From: Cladocopium goreaui
Taxonomy: Eukaryota; Sar; Dinophyceae; Suessiales; Symbiodiniaceae
Reading direction: 5' to 3'
DNA length: 64,000 bases
Assembly: GCA_947184155.2 (NCBI GenBank)
Contig: CAMXCT020001446.1
Location: forward strand, 951,001-1,015,000
Shown one piece after another: positions 59,544-64,000 of this stretch. The notes beneath the pieces are model-generated. The model worked only from the letters and a program-made list of their open reading frames with translations, was not told the origin of the DNA and made no database searches. The translations under genes and the position numbers were made by a program. How positions within the stretch are numbered: the first letter of the stretch is position 1; each line of letters starts with the position of its first letter.

Positions 59544-59676
59544 ATGGTGCTGCACTTGGCTCAGCTCTCTCCGGAGCTCTGCAGGGAGCTTTCCGCGGAG
59601 CTGCCTTCGCGTTGCGGCGCACCTGCAACGCGGAACGTGGAGCTGAACGATGCCCAGGCGGGGGATGGTAACTTTG
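59544..59676 (+). CDS. Possible first exon, product unknown
   Basis: ATG 59544 opens a GC-rich frame MVLHLAQLSPELCRELSAEL, PSRCGAPATRNVELNDAQAG, DGNF, ending at a strong donor TTTG|GTAAGT (59677), or at an earlier GT at 59668. The exon ends in phase 1. It does not phase with the next gene's exons as I read them, so it may belong to another transcript. Confidence 0.45.
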
Positions 59677-59882
59677 GTAAGTTATAGTATGGTAGTCACT
59701 TATATAACTTATAAGTATACTATAGTTTTGGATAAGTATCTTTTACTGATGATGTTACTGTGGTAACTATAGTAAAAATATACTATGCTATAGTTACTTG
59801 ATCATCTTTGAAAGGTAGCTATAGTAATTATTGACTGTAATTAGTATAGTTTCATAGTAATTATTTGATAGGTAATTACAGG

Positions 59883-60016
59883 TAATGTCAACCCTGGATT
59901 AATAAACCCGTAGGCTGTTTAATTGGGAGGGTACCATTTAAGTATTAGATTATGACTATTTGGGGAGTACCCCCCTAATTAATAAACCATGGTTTATTAA
60001 TCCGGGGTTGACATTA
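59883..60016. mobile_element. MITE with TAATGTCAACC termini (copy 2)
   Basis: 134 bp, TAATGTCAACCCTGGATTAA ... GGTTTATTAATCCGGGGTTGACATTA. It is the reverse-complement relative of the copy at 736-871. Confidence 0.8.
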
Positions 60017-60412
60017 TATAATGTAATTGTTCATATTTTTTGAGAGGTAGCTAGAGGAACTATATTAAGCTTTGGCAGTATATGGCAGTATATTAACTAT
60101 AGTTAGTATAGGTTCTTTTCTCTCTTTTTTTAATAGTCTGATTGATATCTTAATTATTAATTATTGAACATATACATATACACATACATATACACATACA
60201 TATACAGATACATACACAGAAACACATACACACACATATATATATACATATATATATATAGACTTTTTTGATCCACTTCAAATTGAGATCTGGTGTTGGA
60301 CCCCCAAATTTTCGCCGGACATGTGATTGGATTTGGATGACTTTTTGTAGGAAATGATGATCGTGAACACATCCCAAAAGGACTTTCAGATTGGTGAGTT
60401 CCTATACTGCAG

Positions 60413-60507
60413 ATGGATGAAGATGAAGATGAACATTTCCGCGGTCAAGGGTTTTCTGGTGCCCTTTTCCTCATGTTTCCAGAAGTTGATGCACGCTGTA
60501 TCCAAAG
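60413..60507 (+). CDS. 2OG/Fe(II) dioxygenase gene, exon 1
   Basis: ATG 60413 follows ATACTGCAG directly, a position suited to a trans-splice acceptor. It reads MDEDEDEHFRGQGFSGALFL then MFPEVDARCIQ, and ends in phase 2 at AAAG|GTTCAA. The acidic start and helix are unlike the catalytic core. Another frame of this segment is also open, but only this one phases with exon 2. Intron 60508-60700 is GT-AG. Confidence 0.5.
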
Positions 60508-60700
60508 GTTCAAAGAAGTAGCTATTCTTTAGCAACCTACCTCCTGGCTCTCCTACCGGAAGGAGCAACGTGTTCAAAAGCCCTGTTGATGATTTGTTTC
60601 GGGGTTATACAATAACCTAAAAATATCTTGGTGAGTATCACAATTTATCGGGGAATCCCGTTCAAAAAACCAACGTGCAGTAAGGCTTTTATTGCATCAG

Positions 60701-60771
60701 CGGGTTGCCCTTTGAGGTGCTTCTGAAGCTTTGGAGCCACGTGCAGAGCCACGTTCCCAGGAGCTTCGAAG
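60701..60771 (+). CDS. 2OG/Fe(II) dioxygenase gene, exon 2
   Basis: Its first base completes the codon left open by exon 1. The frame reads GLPFEVLLKLWSHVQSHVPR then SFE, ending in phase 1 before GT at 60772-60773. Intron 60772-60991 is GT-AG. Confidence 0.55.
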
Positions 60772-60991
60772 GTCACCATCCATTTTTCTGGGACACTGTG
60801 GATATCATGGAGATATGTCAAACAATGTCAAACATGAGTTTTAGTTTGAACCATTTGGTGTCAAAACTGGGGTCAATGTTTCATACCGATCCATATTATT
60901 GCTTTCAAAAGAAAGCAGATCGACCAGTCTTGCTATGTCTTGTTCATGTTCTTTTCTTGAAATTTTGTATCTGTGTCAAAACGGCACATAG

Positions 60992-61192
60992 AAAACGACA
61001 AAGTCTGGAAAGGTCTGACTTTGGTTGGACCGCACCCACGCATGCGCTTTCTGGAGTATGTGGCCGTGGACCCTGATGTGAACTCTGGGACACCTGCAGT
61101 TGATCATCCTTTGCATGCAGATACACCGCTTCAAGATGCAGGATCATATTCTTGCATAACCGTCTTGGTCTATTTGAACTCGGACTTTGAAG
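60992..61192 (+). CDS. 2OG/Fe(II) dioxygenase gene, exon 3 (first metal ligands)
   Basis: Phase is consistent with exon 2. It reads ENDKVWKGLTLVGPHPRMRF, LEYVAVDPDV and so on, then HADTPLQDAG and SCITVLVYLNSDFE. The R-x-R/MRFLEY strand, the H-x-D iron ligands (HAD) and the S-x-T-x-L-x-YLN strand are the core of the prolyl-4-hydroxylase alpha-like 2-oxoglutarate dioxygenase fold. It ends in phase 1 at GAAG|GTGTCC; intron 61193-61619 is GT-AG. Confidence 0.7.
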
Positions 61193-61619
61193 GTGTCCTT
61201 CTGGCATGGCACGAAATGTTTCTACTTCATTTTTTCACCGCTGCCTAGCTTTTTTGGATGAATCCATCCCCCAAATATGTATGATATATGTAACTTTTTG
61301 CACAGGAAATCCACATAGCTCTTTGACTTTCATTTTTGATGGTTAATGTTAATACCAAATATCTTCTTTGATGCTTTAGCCAAAAAACATGAGACATTTT
61401 TTGATTTTGGTCCTTACCAGGTGGATTTGTCTGGAAATGAGGTACCCTTCATTCCACTGCTTTATCATCCGGTCAATCCAAAATATGATGATCTTCTGGT
61501 CAATCCGGGACACCTTTCCTTCCATAAATCAGGGCAAATTTTGGGCGGGATGAATAAACTTTTTCAATATGGTCCATGGATGGGCAGAAAATGGCAGGGC
61601 AAATTCGTCCCATTTGCAG

Positions 61620-61837
61620 GTGGCGAGCTTGATTTCGAAGCACAGAGCCTTTCGCCGAGGGAAGGCCTCGTGGCGATCTTTCCCCACCGATGGCTGCACA
61701 GGAGCAGGTCAGTCACCAGTGGCTGCAAGCGGCTGCTGAAGCTCTCGGTGTTGTATGCGGATCCGATGTCTGGAAGTGCTGGAAGTGCTGGAAGTTGTAA
61801 AGAGGCTGGTGGGAGAAAATGGATGAACGTGGCATAG
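61620..61837 (+). CDS. 2OG/Fe(II) dioxygenase gene, exon 4 (distal His, 2OG-binding Lys)
   Basis: Joining exon 3 to this exon restores the family motif YLN-x2-F-x-GGEL-x-F across the splice. Then come SPREGLVAIFPHRWLHRSRS, with the third iron ligand H, and SGCKRLLKLSVLYAD, with the basic residue that binds 2-oxoglutarate. The C-terminal tail is a Ser/Gly repeat; stop at 61835-61837. The four exons total 585 nt, 194 residues, short but complete for a P4H-type enzyme. The likely reaction is Fe(II)- and 2-oxoglutarate-dependent hydroxylation, perhaps of prolyl residues; the substrate is unknown. No signal peptide is obvious. Confidence 0.7.
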
Positions 61838-62933
61838 CGGCTCGGAAATTGGATGTATTGGATAGATACTGGTATGTGATTTTTGTCAATACCACTTATT
61901 TCCCTGCAACCCTGACGTTTGCCCGCCACAATCGTGGAGGGGTTGCGTAATTTTGAAAAGCTATGTCGGTGGACGTTCAACATGTATATGTATACTTGAT
62001 CAATGTTGAAGTAATGAAGTATATATGTATAAATATGTAGATATCATAAATAAATAAAGAACAAAATGATAGATAGATATATAGATAGATAGATTAGATT
62101 AGATTAGATTAGATTAGATAGATTAGATAGATTAGATAGATTAGATAGATTAGATAGATTAGACAAATTAGATAGATTAGATAGATTAGATAGATTAGAT
62201 AGATTAGGTCGATTAGATAGATTAGATAGATTAGATAGATTAGATAGACTAGATAGATTAGATAGATTAGAACGATTAGATAGATTAGATAGATTAGATA
62301 GATTAGATAGATTAGATAGATTAGATAGATTAGATAGATTAGATAGACTAGATAGATTAGATAGATTAGATAGATTAGAAAGATGAGATAGATTAGATAG
62401 ATTAGATAGATTAGATTAGATTTGATTAGATTAGATAGGTAGATAGATAGATAGATAAATAAATAAATAGGTATATATGTATATATAGACATATTTAGTT
62501 CTTTGTACATGTCCATATCGGATGTTGAAGTTGTGTGAAAACCGTCAATGTAGCTTGTTTAGTGGATGTGGGTTTGGAACCTGAAAATTAGGGATTTAGC
62601 ACCAACTTCACTGAGAATTTCAGGATCCAAAAATGGAGGTACTGTACCATATAAGGCAATATTTTGCGGGGAATTTCCGTTACATAGCCCTTACAGTCCT
62701 TATACATGGTAGGTACCTCCAATTAAGGTTCCTTGGCCGTGGCCATTGACAACTTGTGGCCACTTTCATGGGGAAAATGATGAGAACGCTGTGGGACTTT
62801 GGTGGTTTTCAAGTTCTCTTTTGGGTTATAATCATGCACTACATGCCAAAATTTGCTTGCAAACGAATAGGTTGAATCCGAATTTTCTGCTGGTTCACCC
62901 CTTTTCTGGCGGCATTTTTTTCTCATGTTTCAG
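61838..62933. repeat. Non-coding stretch with a GATTAGATA satellite
   Basis: From about 62090 to 62440 there is a 9-bp tandem array GATTAGATA with few variants, flanked by GATA tetranucleotides. The 135-codon - strand frame of Tyr-Leu-Ile is its translation. The remainder is AT-rich with no gene. Confidence 0.9.
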
Positions 62934-62986
62934 TGGGCAACATTTTTGTATCCCCAGAGGCCGATCTGGAGGAACGGCTGCCCTTT

Positions 62987-63637
62987 ATCATGGCGGCGAC
63001 GTCGGCACGGCGAGCTCCGGTCGCGACGGCGGCAACGGCTCAAGAGGGCTACTTCCAGCGGGAAACTTTGTGGAAGCACACGCTGTCCATGGTGGGCACC
63101 AAGAAGGATGAATTTCAGCTGTTGCTTCAAAAGGCCAAAAAGTTGAATTCTGATGATGCCTTGGAAAAACTACTTGACTTCATTGTGCAGAACGATGTGA
63201 ACAGTGAACCGTGGGCCGAAGAACTTTTGACGTCAGCTTTCATGTCGTTGGCCCATACTTTGCAGATCGACAGATTCAAGTTGAAGGCATACCAAGCCCT
63301 GGACTCAGCGAAGGTGTTGCATGGTAGCGAGCTTTGCATCTTGTTGGGTGAGACCCTGATGCGCGACTTTGAGGCCGGCGCGACGCTGGAGATCCGTCTG
63401 GCCGCTCTGCATGGCTATTTCACCCTGCTAACCTCGGAGAAGTGTCGCAGCAGCGTCGTGGTGAAAGCCCTCCGGGACCCCGAAGCCAAGATCCGCCTGC
63501 GCGCGCTGCAGGGCGTCTCGGAGGTCTCGTCACCTGGGGGTGGGGTCGTCTACAAGGCGGCGCTGGAAAGCTTGGTGAAGGATTCCGTTGAAGCAACGGA
63601 AGTTGCCCTGGCGCTTCAAGCCCTGTCCTTGCTGTGA
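62987..63637 (+). CDS. HEAT/ARM-like helical repeat protein (last exon or single exon)
   Basis: The frame from ATG 62987 (MAATSARRAPVATAATAQEG) to TGA 63635-63637 gives 216 codons with strong third-position GC. The frame is open upstream to an acceptor CCCCAG (62957), so it may be a terminal exon with residues EADLEERLPFI before the Met. Paired helices such as TLEIRLAALHGYFTLLTSEK and AKIRLRALQGVSEVSS, with the D-P-E-A-K-I-R-L turn, resemble HEAT repeats as in adaptor, importin or condensin-type proteins. There is no family-specific signature. The likely role is protein binding, by inference. Confidence 0.6.
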   Translation: MMAATSARRAPVATAATAQEGYFQRETLWKHTLSMVGTKKDEFQLLLQKAKKLNSDDALEKLLDFIVQNDVNSEPWAEELLTSAFMSLAHTLQIDRFKLKAYQALDSAKVLHGSELCILLGETLMRDFEAGATLEIRLAALHGYFTLLTSEKCRSSVVVKALRDPEAKIRLRALQGVSEVSSPGGGVVYKAALESLVKDSVEATEVALALQALSLL

Positions 63638-63642
63638 GGCTT

Positions 63643-63702
63643 GATGATTGATGATGATTGATGATGATTGATGATGATTGATGATGATTGATGATGATTG
63701 AT
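63643..63702. repeat. 12-bp tandem repeat after the HEAT-like gene
   Basis: Five near-perfect copies of GATTGATGATGA directly follow the stop codon. Confidence 0.9.
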
Positions 63703-64000
63703 GTACAGCTTCCAGTGGGTTTCAAAGGAACCATGTACAGCTTTTGGGGACGACCCAGATCATTTTCACTGCAGTTGTCTTGGAAAATGAGTTTTTGCAA
63801 GTGGATGACTCTGTTGGTGTGCCTCGACAAAGACCTTGGCTGCCATGGCTGATATTTATGCGCTCAATCGGTTCTACCGTAGGCACATCTGAAATAGCCA
63901 GCGACCCTGTTGGGCTTTGGCCACTACCAGCTGCAGAGACTTTGGAGATATATTATGATCTCAGGAAATCCAGATGATCTATGAGATATGATTCTGATAT
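63703..64000. other. Downstream flank, no recognised gene
   Basis: An open + strand frame from 63744 has no domain or exon-like borders. The window ends here. Confidence 0.4.

Noticed and set aside
62109-62516. Minus-strand frame made of Tyr-Leu-Ile repeats
   Set aside because: Direct translation of the 9-bp GATTAGATA satellite.

Overview
The window looks like nuclear DNA of a dinoflagellate, probably from the Symbiodiniaceae or a relative. That assignment is inference; no rRNA or other marker gene is present. The grounds are: AT-rich non-coding DNA full of micro- and minisatellites; very short GC-rich exon-like islands (GC-rich third codon positions) with GT-AG and occasional GC-AG borders; pentatricopeptide-like exon fragments; a long TPR protein with a near-identical repeat array; a 12-nt match to the dinoflagellate spliced leader; and two large retrotransposons carrying methyltransferase-like domains. 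No bacterial operons, rRNA, tRNA or CRISPR arrays were seen.

Layout. 1-7.1 kb: AT-rich DNA with short PPR-like exons on the + strand, several small inverted-repeat elements (MITEs), a 497-bp foldback element and the left part of a 20-bp minisatellite. 7112-19720: a complete Ty1/copia-type LTR retrotransposon on the - strand, with identical 148-bp LTRs, a copia-style half-tRNA primer site, gag, and a 2,940-residue pol frame that contains a cytosine-methyltransferase-like domain and a C-terminal extension of nearly 1,000 residues. It interrupts the minisatellite, which resumes at 19721-20700. 20.7-24.4 kb: exon-like islands and MITEs. 24.4-28.9 kb: an ADP-ribosyltransferase-like segment followed by a TPR protein with twenty-one 44-residue repeats. 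28.9-38.9 kb: mostly non-coding DNA with microsatellites, MITEs and scattered exon candidates, including a two-exon in-phase pair at 37.0-37.5 kb.

38961-49386: a LINE-type retrotransposon on the + strand, flanked by a 16-bp target duplication inside an older MITE. ORF1 carries a C5-methyltransferase domain with all the main motifs. ORF2 carries endonuclease, reverse transcriptase, a zinc knuckle and RNase H; the RNase H region is broken by a (TA)n tract and a second frame change. 49.4-64 kb: host DNA with short multi-exon genes. The best are a Pro/Ala-rich gene (53979-54717, three exons in phase), a four-exon 2-oxoglutarate/Fe(II) dioxygenase of the prolyl-4-hydroxylase type (60413-61837, 194 residues, all phases consistent) and a HEAT-like protein (to 63637).

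Main points for a second look: methyltransferase-like domains in two unrelated retrotransposons 20 kb apart; the half-tRNA primer site; repeated octaloop hairpins in the copia 3' UTR; and MITE families whose termini contain GT and AG splice-like dinucleotides, which makes them candidate introners.
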